A model generated the notes under the pieces. It ran no database searches, was not told the DNA's origin, and saw nothing but the letters and a program-made list of their open reading frames with translations. Position numbers and translations under genes: made by a program. A DNA stretch of 42,298 nucleotides from positions 1 to 42,298 of the forward strand of contig CAIZDL010000055.1 of assembly GCA_903931735.1 (NCBI GenBank), read 5' to 3'. Of the stretch, positions 18,311-26,953 are shown one piece after another; the stretch's first letter is position 1, and each line of letters begins with the position of its first letter. Source of the DNA: an uncultured Rhodospirillales bacterium. GTDB taxonomy: Bacteria; Pseudomonadota; Alphaproteobacteria; Azospirillales; Azospirillaceae.

Positions 18311-21300
18311 CTATGTCGCCAGTGCAGAAATCTCGTTCATGAGGCGCAGGGTACCTTTGAGCCGTTGTTCGGGGGCATCCCAAGCCCGGAGGCTGACAAG
18401 TTTGTGGTCGGGGCGGAGTTTTACGGTGCCCGATTGGCTGGCAAGATAGCGAACCAGCTTTTCCGGATGACTGAACGTGTTGTTGTGGAAGGTGAGCACC
18501 GCACCCTTGGGGCCGGCATCGACCCGCTCGATGTTGGCAACCCGGCAAAGCTGTTTGATCGCCACCACCTCCAGCAGATTTTCGACTTCGCCCGGCAGGC
18601 GGCCAAAGCGGTCGATCATTTCGGCGGCAAAGGCGTCGATTTCGGCGCGGGAGGCAAGGTCGGCAATGCGGCGGTAAAGGCCGAGGCGCACCGCAAGGTC
18701 GGAGACGTAGGATTCGGGGATCAGCACCGGCATCCCGAGGTTGATCTGGGGCGTCCAACGCTCTTCGGCGGTGGCGGCACCGGCGCCAGCCCGGGCGGAG
18801 GCCACCGCTTCTTCCAGCATGTGCTGATAAAGCTCGACCCCGACCTCTTTGATATGGCCCGATTGTTCCTCGCCCAGCAGGTTGCCGGCACCCCGGATAT
18901 CCATATCGTGGGAGGCGAGCTGAAAGCCGGCCCCCAGCGTGTCCAGAGTCTCGATGACGTGCAAGCGCTGTTGGGCCGCGCTGGAGAGCACACCCTTTGG
19001 ATTGTAGGTCAAATAGGCGTAGCCGCGCAGCTTGGAGCGCCCGACCCGCCCGCGCAACTGATAGAGCTGGGCAAGGCCAAACAGGTCGGCGCGGTGAATG
19101 ATCATGGTGTTAGCGTTGGGGATATCGAGCCCGGATTCGATAATATTGGTGGCGAGCAGCACGTCGAAAGCGCGATCGTCGAAGGCGGTCATCACCTCTT
19201 CCAGCTCCGAGGCGGTGAGCTGGCCATGGGCGGTGACGATTTTAACCTCGGGCACCAGCTCTCGGATCGTATCCGCAACCTTTGGAATGTCCTCGATGCG
19301 CGGGCAGACATAAAAGGTTTGGCCACCCCGGTAATGTTCACGCAAAATAGCGTCGCGCACGACCACCGGGTCGAACGGCAACACGAAGGTGCGTACCGCG
19401 AGTCGGTCGATGGGGGGAGTTGCAATGACGGTAAGTTCGCGCACCCCCGCGAGTGCCATTTGTAGCGTGCGCGGAATCGGCGTCGCGGTCAGGGTCAACA
19501 CATGGACGTTGGCCCGGAGTTCCTTCAGGCGCTCCTTTTGTTTAACGCCGAAATGTTGCTCTTCATCGACGATCACCAGCGCCAGCCGCTTAAAGCCGAT
19601 GGTTTTGGCCAGCAGGGTGTGGGTCCCGATCACAATATCAACGGTCCCCTCGGCGAGGCCCTTCTTGGTGCGCGTGGTGTCTTTGGCCGTAACCAGTCGC
19701 GAAAGTTGCTCCACCACCACCGGCAGGCCATGGAAGCGGTCGGTGAAGGTGCGGTAATGCTGGCGGGCGAGGAGCGTTGTCGGCACCACCACCGCCACCT
19801 GTTGGCCGGAAAGTGCGGCAACGAAGGCGGCCCGCAGCGCAACTTCGGTTTTGCCGAAGCCGACATCGCCGCATACCAGCCGGTCCATCGGTCGGCCAGA
19901 GCCCATGTCCTCGATGACATCGGCGATGGCGTTGAGCTGATCTTCGGTTTCGGGGTAGGGGAAGCGGGCGGCAAATTCGGCGTAAAGCCCCTCGGGCGCG
20001 GCGAGGGCATCGCCGCGGCGCAGTTCGCGTTCGGCCGCGATTCGCAGCAGAACTTCGGCCATGTCCTTGAGGCGCTTTTTGACCCGCGACTTGCGGCCTT
20101 GCCACGAGGTGCCGCCGAGTTTGTCGAGCTGGGCCGCGGTTTCTTCCGAGCCGTAGCGCGACAGCATCTCGATGTTTTCGACCGGCACGAACAACTTTTC
20201 ATTGCCGTCATAGACGATGCGCAGACAGTCGTGGGGAGCGCCAGCGGCGGTTACGGTTTCGAGGCCATCGAATCTGCCGATGCCGTATTCGACGTGGACC
20301 ACCAGATCGCCAACCGCGAGGCTGGAGGATTCGACGAGGAAATTGGCGGCGCGCTTGCGCTTTTTGTGTGGGCGCGCAAGCCGGTCGCCGAGAATATCTT
20401 GTTCGGTGATAACGGCCAGATCGGCGGCCACAAAGCCGTGTTCGATCCCGAGCACGATCATGGCGAGGATGCCGCGCCCAAAGACCTGGGCATCCGACCA
20501 GCATGAGGCCGGCTCCAGCCCCTCAATGCCATGGTCGGCCAGCACCGAGAGCAGGCGATCACGCGAGCCCTGGCTATAGCCGGCCACCATCACCCGCCGG
20601 CCCGATTTTGCCAACTCGACAATGTGCTCGTGAACGGCATCGAATATGTTGATATCGGGCCGGGCGCGCTCCTCGGCAAAATCATGGCCGCGCCGGCCGC
20701 CAGCATCAACCTGCCCGATCAACCCGGGCGGCACCGCGAAGGGCGAAAGCTGGGCCACGGCGTGACAGCCGAGGATCATCTCCCAACTGGTTTTGTCGAG
20801 ATAGAGCCGTTCTGGCGGTAGCGGCCGGTAGGCGGGAGTGCCAGCAGCGCGCTCGACGCTGCGCATACTTTTGCGGGCGTCATAGAAGTCGGTAATCTGG
20901 GCGAGGCGGGCGTCGCGCGCCTCTTCCGCCTGATGATCGAGGCTGATGATCGCCGAGGGCACGTAATCGGAGAGGCTCTCGAGGCTGCCATGGAACAGCG
21001 GCAACCAATGCTCCATCCCCGGATGTTTGCGCCCGGCGCTGACCGCGCCATAGAGCGGGTCCTGATCGTTGATGGCGCCGAACAGTTCCCGATAGCCCGA
21101 GCGAAAACGCGAGATGGACGGCTCGTCGAGAAACAACTCGGCCATCGGCTTGAGGTCGATGGTGTTGCGCTTTTCCGTCGTGCGCTGGGACAGAGGGTCG
21201 AAGGCGCGCACGCCATCGAGTTCGTCGCCAAAAAGATCGAGACGCAGCGGTTCCTCGGTGCCGGGCGGGAAAATATCGATAATGCCGCCCCGAATGGCGA

Positions 21301-21787
21301 ACTCCCCTGGTTCCCGCACCGTTTGCGCGCGGGAGTATCCGTTGTGGGCAAGGTATTTTTGCAGGCGTTCGATATCCAACCGTTCGCCGATCGCGGCTCG
21401 AAAGCTGGCCGGCTTGAGCGCCGCGCGCGGCGGCACCTTTTGAATCATCGCGGCAACGGTGGTCAGCACGATGCGGGGTTCGCGGGCCGGTATCAGCAGC
21501 CGGCATAAGGTCTCGATCCGTCGGCTGACCAGGGCAGGGTTGGGGGAAACCCGGTCGTAGGGCAGGCAATCCCAGGCCGGAAACGACAGTACCTCCACCC
21601 CGGGGGCGAAGAAGGCCAGCGCTTCGGCCACCCGTGCCGCCCGGCTGTCGTCGAGGGCGACATGAAGCAAGCCAGCGTTGCCGGCGCGGTGGGCGAGGTC
21701 CAGCAAGATCCGGACATCATGACCCTCGGGGGCGCCGCCGATCAGGGTGCGGCTGGCGCGGCCCGCTGTGAGATTGAACTTGGACAC
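18311..21787 (-). CDS. mfd: Transcription-repair coupling factor Mfd
   Basis: 1158 aa; CGDVGFGKTEVALRAAFVA (Walker A), VIVDEEQHFGVKQKERLK, TATPIPRTLQMALAGVREL, LYQLRGRVGRSKLRGYAYL. GTG start. Confidence 0.96.
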   Translation of the reverse strand: MSKFNLTAGRASRTLIGGAPEGHDVRILLDLAHRAGNAGLLHVALDDSRAARVAEALAFFAPGVEVLSFPAWDCLPYDRVSPNPALVSRRIETLCRLLIPAREPRIVLTTVAAMIQKVPPRAALKPASFRAAIGERLDIERLQKYLAHNGYSRAQTVREPGEFAIRGGIIDIFPPGTEEPLRLDLFGDELDGVRAFDPLSQRTTEKRNTIDLKPMAELFLDEPSISRFRSGYRELFGAINDQDPLYGAVSAGRKHPGMEHWLPLFHGSLESLSDYVPSAIISLDHQAEEARDARLAQITDFYDARKSMRSVERAAGTPAYRPLPPERLYLDKTSWEMILGCHAVAQLSPFAVPPGLIGQVDAGGRRGHDFAEERARPDINIFDAVHEHIVELAKSGRRVMVAGYSQGSRDRLLSVLADHGIEGLEPASCWSDAQVFGRGILAMIVLGIEHGFVAADLAVITEQDILGDRLARPHKKRKRAANFLVESSSLAVGDLVVHVEYGIGRFDGLETVTAAGAPHDCLRIVYDGNEKLFVPVENIEMLSRYGSEETAAQLDKLGGTSWQGRKSRVKKRLKDMAEVLLRIAAERELRRGDALAAPEGLYAEFAARFPYPETEDQLNAIADVIEDMGSGRPMDRLVCGDVGFGKTEVALRAAFVAALSGQQVAVVVPTTLLARQHYRTFTDRFHGLPVVVEQLSRLVTAKDTTRTKKGLAEGTVDIVIGTHTLLAKTIGFKRLALVIVDEEQHFGVKQKERLKELRANVHVLTLTATPIPRTLQMALAGVRELTVIATPPIDRLAVRTFVLPFDPVVVRDAILREHYRGGQTFYVCPRIEDIPKVADTIRELVPEVKIVTAHGQLTASELEEVMTAFDDRAFDVLLATNIIESGLDIPNANTMIIHRADLFGLAQLYQLRGRVGRSKLRGYAYLTYNPKGVLSSAAQQRLHVIETLDTLGAGFQLASHDMDIRGAGNLLGEEQSGHIKEVGVELYQHMLEEAVASARAGAGAATAEERWTPQINLGMPVLIPESYVSDLAVRLGLYRRIADLASRAEIDAFAAEMIDRFGRLPGEVENLLEVVAIKQLCRVANIERVDAGPKGAVLTFHNNTFSHPEKLVRYLASQSGTVKLRPDHKLVSLRAWDAPEQRLKGTLRLMNEISALAT

Positions 21788-21788
21788 T

Positions 21789-21838
21789 GTTTGATAAGGG
21801 GGCGGTTTGATAAGGGGAGTGGTTTGATAAGGAGGCGG
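21789..21838. repeat. Three tandem copies of GTTTGATAAGGNGG upstream of the mfd start
   Basis: GTTTGATAAGG at 21789, 21805 and 21822 (16- and 17-nt period), starting 2 nt upstream of the mfd GTG. Confidence 0.75.
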
Positions 21839-21869
21839 GGGATTTGCTCGAGGGCGTTGGCTGGGAGGC

Positions 21870-22172
21870 TTAGTTTTGTGAGGTGTCTTTGATCCGGAAT
21901 GCTTGCAGCAGCGCCATCACATCGTGATCATACTCGGCCGGCACCGGCTCGCGCCGGGCGTACCAATTATAAATGTCGGCGTCGGCCACTTCCAGTAAGG
22001 TCTCGAAACGGTCGAGTTGCTCTTGGGAAAAGTTGATGGCGTGGGTGTCGGCGAAGTTGCCGAGCAGCAGGTCGGATTCCCGCATCCCCCGGTGCCAAGC
22101 CCGGAACCGCAGCCGTTTGCGACGAATCTCAATGGGTTCGGGCGTCATGTTCTTTCCACCATCTTGTTCCAC
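21870..22172 (-). CDS. sdhE: Succinate dehydrogenase assembly factor SdhE (FAD assembly factor)
   Basis: RRKRLRFRAWHRGMRESDLLLGNFADTHAINFSQEQLDRFETLLEVADADIYNWY, i.e. RGxxE-type motif with D/N-W-Y. Start probably the internal Met at 22148. Confidence 0.92.
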   Translation of the reverse strand: MEQDGGKNMTPEPIEIRRKRLRFRAWHRGMRESDLLLGNFADTHAINFSQEQLDRFETLLEVADADIYNWYARREPVPAEYDHDVMALLQAFRIKDTSQN

Positions 22173-22214
22173 GAAATCAGGTCTCCATATATCCCGTCAA
22201 ACCGGGGCAGGGCC

Positions 22215-22281
22215 TTAGAGCGGGTCGCGAAAGGGGGGACGCCCCGTAGCGTTGATCCGTTCTAAAACAAAAGGTTTAGAG
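22215..22281. repeat. Intergenic palindromic repeat, copy 3
   Basis: TTAGAGCGGGTCGCGAAAGGGGGGACGCCCCGTAGCGTTGATCCGTTCTAAAACAAAAGGTTTAGAGC, closely similar to 16624-16679. Confidence 0.65.
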
Positions 22282-22899
22282 CAGCGAGCTTGCCACGGCC
22301 CAAACGCCGAGCAGGGCAAGGACGATGGCGGTGCCATGGTTGATCAGCGCCAGCCGATCTTCGGAAATGCGGTGACGCACCAGCGCCACCCCAGAGCTTA
22401 GGGTCAGCCACCAGGAGGAGGCGCCGATAAAGACGCCCCAGACCAAAATCGCGGCATCCAGAAACTCCAGTTTGCCGGTTACTCCAGCGGCGGCGAACAG
22501 GCCAAGAAAAGCAACGATGGTCACGGGGTTGGTCAAGGTCAGCGTGAGGCCGGTGATAAACCCACCGACGCAGGTTTTGCCGTCGCTGGAAGGCTCGTCG
22601 TTGATGACCGTCGCTTCGCGGTAGTAGGTGCGTAACGATACCGCCAGCAAAAAGATGCCGCCGACCAGACGGAAGGTGGATTCGTGTCCGGCGAGGAAAA
22701 TCAGCATGGCGCTGACGCCAAAGGCGGCGATTGCGCCATAGATGGTGTCGGCCACAGCGGCGCCCATGCCGGTGGCAAAGCCCACCAGTTGCCCGTGCTC
22801 CAGGGTTCGCCGGATGCAGAGCAACCCGATCGGCCCCACCGGAGCGGCGATTGCCACGCCGAGGATGAACCCCTGGAACCAGACCAACACCGAACTCAC
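22276..22899 (-). CDS. LysE/RhtB family translocator
   Basis: FILGVAIAAPVGPIGLLCIRRTLEHGQLVGFATGMGAAVADTIYGAIAAFG; FITGLTLTLTNPVTIVAFLGLFA. Confidence 0.9.
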   Translation of the reverse strand: MSSVLVWFQGFILGVAIAAPVGPIGLLCIRRTLEHGQLVGFATGMGAAVADTIYGAIAAFGVSAMLIFLAGHESTFRLVGGIFLLAVSLRTYYREATVINDEPSSDGKTCVGGFITGLTLTLTNPVTIVAFLGLFAAAGVTGKLEFLDAAILVWGVFIGASSWWLTLSSGVALVRHRISEDRLALINHGTAIVLALLGVWAVASSLL

Positions 22900-23042
22900 C
22901 GCGATTGCTCCTTAGCTACGCTCCGATGGTCTGAAGCGCCGATTTCGATCCCTTACGTCCACTATCAAGTTTTTGCGGAAACTTCCAAGCTTTTCCCCGG
23001 TATGGAGGGGGCCATCCGTACTTGTCCGCGAGCAATGCACCC

Positions 23043-24140
23043 TTAGCGCGCCTGATCCATCACGACCTCACGAAAGACTTTTAGCAGGTCCATGTCGATG
23101 TGGGTCGACATGTTCTGAGTCATGATGTCAAACGCGACCTCCGGTTCCATCCCCGGCTTATAGGTGCGGCGATCGGTCAAGGCGCCGTAGATATCGACGA
23201 TTGCCGCCATTCGGGCCAGTTCGTTGACCTCTTTCCCCTTGAGGCCATTGGGATAACCGGTGCCATCCAGCTTTTCGTGATGTTGGCCCGCAATGATCAG
23301 CGCGCCCTTGGGAATGTCGTCGCAGCTTGCAAGAAACTCCATCGTGGTGGGGACGTGGCGCTTCATCACCGCCCATTCATCGGCCGAAAGTTTGGCCGGC
23401 TTATTTAAAACTTCCAGCGGAATGCTCATTTTGCCAACGTCGTGGAGCAACCCCCCGCTAGCCAGGAGTAATTGGTCCTTCTCGGGAAGCCCGATCGCGC
23501 TGCCAAACAAGGCAAGCATAGTGCCGACTTTGAACGAATGAGCAAATGTATAATTATCGTGCTCGTTGACGGCTTCCATTACACTTTTAATATTGCCGTC
23601 ATAGACCATTTTTATGAGGGGTGTGCATTTGCTACGAAAATCGGCGTAGTTGATCGTTCCTCCGGTTTCTAAGGCTTCGGCAACGTGGTTCATGTTTTCA
23701 AGGGTGCCCTTGAGGGCCACGCGCTGGATTTCCGGCAGCAGCTCCCACTTTTTCTCCACCGCTTTGTTCAGCGTTTTAGAGATGTTTTTGAGGACGGCAT
23801 CGGCCATCCAGGGCTTGGGCAGGTAGCCGTTGCCGCCGCAGCGGATGATCGAGTCTCGCACCCGCTTCACGTCCAGCGCCGATATCACCATTGCGGGGAT
23901 CGTGGCGAGAGCGCGGTCGGCGCGAATCATGCCGATAAAATCGTAGCCCCCGCACGGCACCAGCATTTCGTCTACGATAATCAGGGCCGGCGGGGCTTTG
24001 CGCAGACCGACCAGAGCGGCATCAGCTTCAGAAAATTGAGTGACAGAATAGTAATTGCCAATGGCATTTGCGAGCTGTTTACGGTCATTGGGGTTGCTGT
24101 CGATTACGGCGACCGATGGTTTTGATCGACATTCTGCCAT
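23043..24140 (-). CDS. Response regulator with HD-GYP phosphodiesterase-type output domain
   Basis: REC: VIDSNPNDRKQL...IIVDEMLVPCGGYDFIGMIRAD...GYLPKPW; HD-GYP: LLHDVGKMSIP, QHHEKLDGTGYPNGLKG, AAIVDIYGALTDRRTYK. Confidence 0.92.
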   Translation of the reverse strand: MAECRSKPSVAVIDSNPNDRKQLANAIGNYYSVTQFSEADAALVGLRKAPPALIIVDEMLVPCGGYDFIGMIRADRALATIPAMVISALDVKRVRDSIIRCGGNGYLPKPWMADAVLKNISKTLNKAVEKKWELLPEIQRVALKGTLENMNHVAEALETGGTINYADFRSKCTPLIKMVYDGNIKSVMEAVNEHDNYTFAHSFKVGTMLALFGSAIGLPEKDQLLLASGGLLHDVGKMSIPLEVLNKPAKLSADEWAVMKRHVPTTMEFLASCDDIPKGALIIAGQHHEKLDGTGYPNGLKGKEVNELARMAAIVDIYGALTDRRTYKPGMEPEVAFDIMTQNMSTHIDMDLLKVFREVVMDQAR

Positions 24141-24342
24141 CCCGGTTCTTCCTTAACGACAAAACCTGTTCGTAAGAACGGTCTGTGCTGTGGTTGCGAA
24201 GGTCGGCCCTGGGGGCGGCTTGCCTCTGATTGCCGTTAGTGTATGCAATTCGTGCCCGCGATGACAAGCTGCGAATCAGTATCTTTTAAAACGAAGCAGT
24301 CGCCGTGAGAGTTGTTCTTTGCCCTCTCACTTCAGCACTCCC

Positions 24343-25650
24343 TCACTTCAACAGCAGGGCCTCAAGCAGGCCCGATGAGCGGAGCAGGGTAAAGGCGGCG
24401 ATCGTGACATCGGCTTTGGCCGAGGCGGCGTCGCTTTGAGCGTTGATGAGTGAGGTTTCGCCCGAAAGAACGTCGATCAGCGAGCGTCGTCCATGGAGTC
24501 GTTCCTCGCCGGCCAGCTTTAAAAACTCCCCTGCGATGTGAACCTGATTATCGAGGTGTCCGGCGTTGTCGCGGGCGGTTTCAAGATTTTCCCAGGCATT
24601 GCGGACTTGCTCTTCCACCAGATCTTGCAGTTCGATAAATTTATTGTCTACCGAGAGGTAGGCTTGCTTTGCCGCCTCAATGGAATCGAGGGTGCCGAGC
24701 CCGGTGTTGAACTGGTAGGTCATCTCGACTTTGAAGATATGCTGGGTGCGGTCCGCAGATACGCCGTCGGGGTTGCGCTCCCATTTCCGTTGGGCGATGG
24801 CGTTGATTTTTGGGTACAGCTCCGAGCCGCGCACCCGGTCGATTTCGGTGCGTGCGGCCTCGCTGGTCAGGCGCAGGGTTTCAAGTTGGCGGTTGCCTTT
24901 GCGCCCCTGTTCGATGGCGTTGTCGAGGGTGGTTGGCAATAAATCGTGGGGGAGGGCGATGTGCTGCCGTGCGTCCTCGGCGGTGGGCTCGCGGCCAAAA
25001 AGAGCGCGGAACCGGTTGTTGGCGGTGATGAGTTGGCCCTTGGCCCGGACCAGCCGCGCCTGCGCGCCTGCGAGCTGGCTTTTAGACTGAAGCACATCGG
25101 AGGTGAAGCCGCCGCCCATGGTGACCTTGCTTTCCTCCATCCCGGTTTGCTTTTCGATGTTGGTTACAGACTGCCGGGCAAAGCCCTCGGTCAGGTGTGC
25201 CCGTTCCAGGTTGACATAGGCGGCCAGCGCTTCCAGCAACAGGTCTTGGGTCACCTGGGCCAACGCCGCCTCGGCCTGCCGGACCCCGACCTCCGCCTTA
25301 TCGATGGTGGTGTTGGTGGTGCCAAAATCCCACAGGGTTTGGCGCAGGCCAAAGGTCAGCTCACGGGTGGGCTTGCGGGTGGATTCGTCGGCGTTGTTTT
25401 TGTAGATGCGCTGATGCCCGGCGGAGCTGGTCAACGTAAGGTCGGGAAACCAGCCCGAGCGCGCTTTGGCGGCGGCGGCCTTTGCCGCATTCAGATCGGC
25501 TTTGGCGGCGGCAACGCGCTTGTGCCCCTCGGCCAGGCGCACCAGCGCTTGGCGGTACTCGTCGGCCATGGCGGGGGCAGCCCCCCCCAGCGCGCCTGAA
25601 AGAAGGACGCCCCAGAAAAGGGAAAATGCGAGAGCGAGGCGCAGGATCAT
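24343..25650 (-). CDS. TolC family outer membrane efflux/secretion protein
   Basis: Signal peptide then helical TolC repeats: TFGLRQTLWDFGTTNTTIDKAEVGVRQAEAALAQVTQDLLLEALAAYVNLERA; ...VLSGETSLINAQSDAASAKADV. Confidence 0.88.
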   Translation of the reverse strand: MILRLALAFSLFWGVLLSGALGGAAPAMADEYRQALVRLAEGHKRVAAAKADLNAAKAAAAKARSGWFPDLTLTSSAGHQRIYKNNADESTRKPTRELTFGLRQTLWDFGTTNTTIDKAEVGVRQAEAALAQVTQDLLLEALAAYVNLERAHLTEGFARQSVTNIEKQTGMEESKVTMGGGFTSDVLQSKSQLAGAQARLVRAKGQLITANNRFRALFGREPTAEDARQHIALPHDLLPTTLDNAIEQGRKGNRQLETLRLTSEAARTEIDRVRGSELYPKINAIAQRKWERNPDGVSADRTQHIFKVEMTYQFNTGLGTLDSIEAAKQAYLSVDNKFIELQDLVEEQVRNAWENLETARDNAGHLDNQVHIAGEFLKLAGEERLHGRRSLIDVLSGETSLINAQSDAASAKADVTIAAFTLLRSSGLLEALLLK

Positions 25651-25654
25651 TGAG

Positions 25655-26953
25655 CTACCTTTCCTGGAACGCCATGCGAAGAGACCGGAACCATGGGCTG
25701 AGCAGATACTCCGCCACCGAGCGGCTGCCAATACGGATGCTACATACCACTTGCATTCCGGGATAGAGCTGATAATCCCACCCGCCTACTGTAAAGTTGC
25801 TTTGTCGGGTTTCGATCCGTACCCGGTAAAAGGATCGCCCGCCCGGATTAGCGCCGGGGCTGGAAGGGCTGAGCACCGCGTCGGGGCTAACCCGGATGAC
25901 CCGCCCGTCCAAATGGCCAAACACCGTGGCCTCGGGGCTGGCCAGGGTCACCCGCACCGATTGGCCGGGATGGACGTAGCTGATATCCTGAATTGGCAAT
26001 TGCGCGTCGATCACCAACCGGTCTTGGGCGGGCACGATCTCGGCCACGGTTTGCCCCGGTTGAATGACACCGCCCTCGGTTGCCACGGCCAGGGTCTTGA
26101 CGATGCCATCCACCGGCGCGCGCAGCACCGTCCGCTCCTCAATGTTGGTGAATTTGAGGGTGCGCTGGCTGAGTTCGTCCACCTGTTGTTGGGTTTGGGC
26201 CAGCTCTTTGCGCGCTTGCTCCTGTTGAGTTTCGCGCAGCGAGCCCAGCCGTTCCCGCGCTTCGGCGGCGGCGGCCTCCGACCGGGGCAGGGCGTTTTCG
26301 TCGCCCTCGATCAGGGTGCGCAGACTTTGCTGCTGACGGAGTAGCTCCAGGTGCGCCATGCGGCTGGTGAGGTCGCCACGCAGCATGTTGGCGCTGATTT
26401 GTACCTCGCTGGTAATGATCTCCCACGATTTGCGGTTGTTGGCCATGCGCAGGCGGAGTTCGCGGCTGTCGCCTTCCCGCTGGGCGACCAGACTTTGTTG
26501 AATGGCGATATCGTGTTGCGCTCGTTTGCGCCGGGTTTCAAAAATCTCCCGGGTTTGGGCGGCAAGATCGGGGGCGGCGCTTTCCAGCTCGGGCGGAATT
26601 TCCGGCGCTGGCTTGCCCTCGATCTCGGCCGTGAGGCGCAGCGCGTCGAACCGCAACCCAAGCAGCCGCTTGTTGAGTTCGCTGGCGTCGGACTGGGCGC
26701 GCACCGGGTCGAGGCGGATCAGGGGTTGGCCTTTTTTCACCACCGCCCCTTCTTCCACCAAAATTTCCGAGACGATGCCGCCTTCAAGGTGCTGAACCGC
26801 TTTGAGCCGGGTTGCGGGCGTAACCTCGCCCTGGGCGTTGCTCACCACGTCGAGCGGGGCCAGCGCCGCCCAAAGAATCACCACCGCCAGCAGGCCGAGT
26901 CCGGTCAGCAAAAATTGCCGCTTTGCCGTTGTTGCGCCAAAGAGAGCGGTCAT
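25655..26953 (-). CDS. HlyD family type I secretion periplasmic adaptor
   Basis: Single N-terminal TM, GEVTPATRLKAVQHLEGGIVSEILVEEGAVVKKGQPLIRLDPV, LRAPVDGIVKTLAVATEGGVIQPGQTVAEIVP. Confidence 0.9.
   Translation of the reverse strand: MTALFGATTAKRQFLLTGLGLLAVVILWAALAPLDVVSNAQGEVTPATRLKAVQHLEGGIVSEILVEEGAVVKKGQPLIRLDPVRAQSDASELNKRLLGLRFDALRLTAEIEGKPAPEIPPELESAAPDLAAQTREIFETRRKRAQHDIAIQQSLVAQREGDSRELRLRMANNRKSWEIITSEVQISANMLRGDLTSRMAHLELLRQQQSLRTLIEGDENALPRSEAAAAEARERLGSLRETQQEQARKELAQTQQQVDELSQRTLKFTNIEERTVLRAPVDGIVKTLAVATEGGVIQPGQTVAEIVPAQDRLVIDAQLPIQDISYVHPGQSVRVTLASPEATVFGHLDGRVIRVSPDAVLSPSSPGANPGGRSFYRVRIETRQSNFTVGGWDYQLYPGMQVVCSIRIGSRSVAEYLLSPWFRSLRMAFQER

Noticed and set aside
18067-18342. 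91 aa plus-strand ORF (and antisense 18022-18237) between the methyltransferase and mfd
   Set aside because: No family, overlaps the mfd 3' end, competing ORFs on both strands; not supportable as a gene.
18302-19465. 387 aa plus-strand ORF (also 19502-20506) opposite mfd
   Set aside because: Antisense to a clear Mfd reading frame; no domain motifs.
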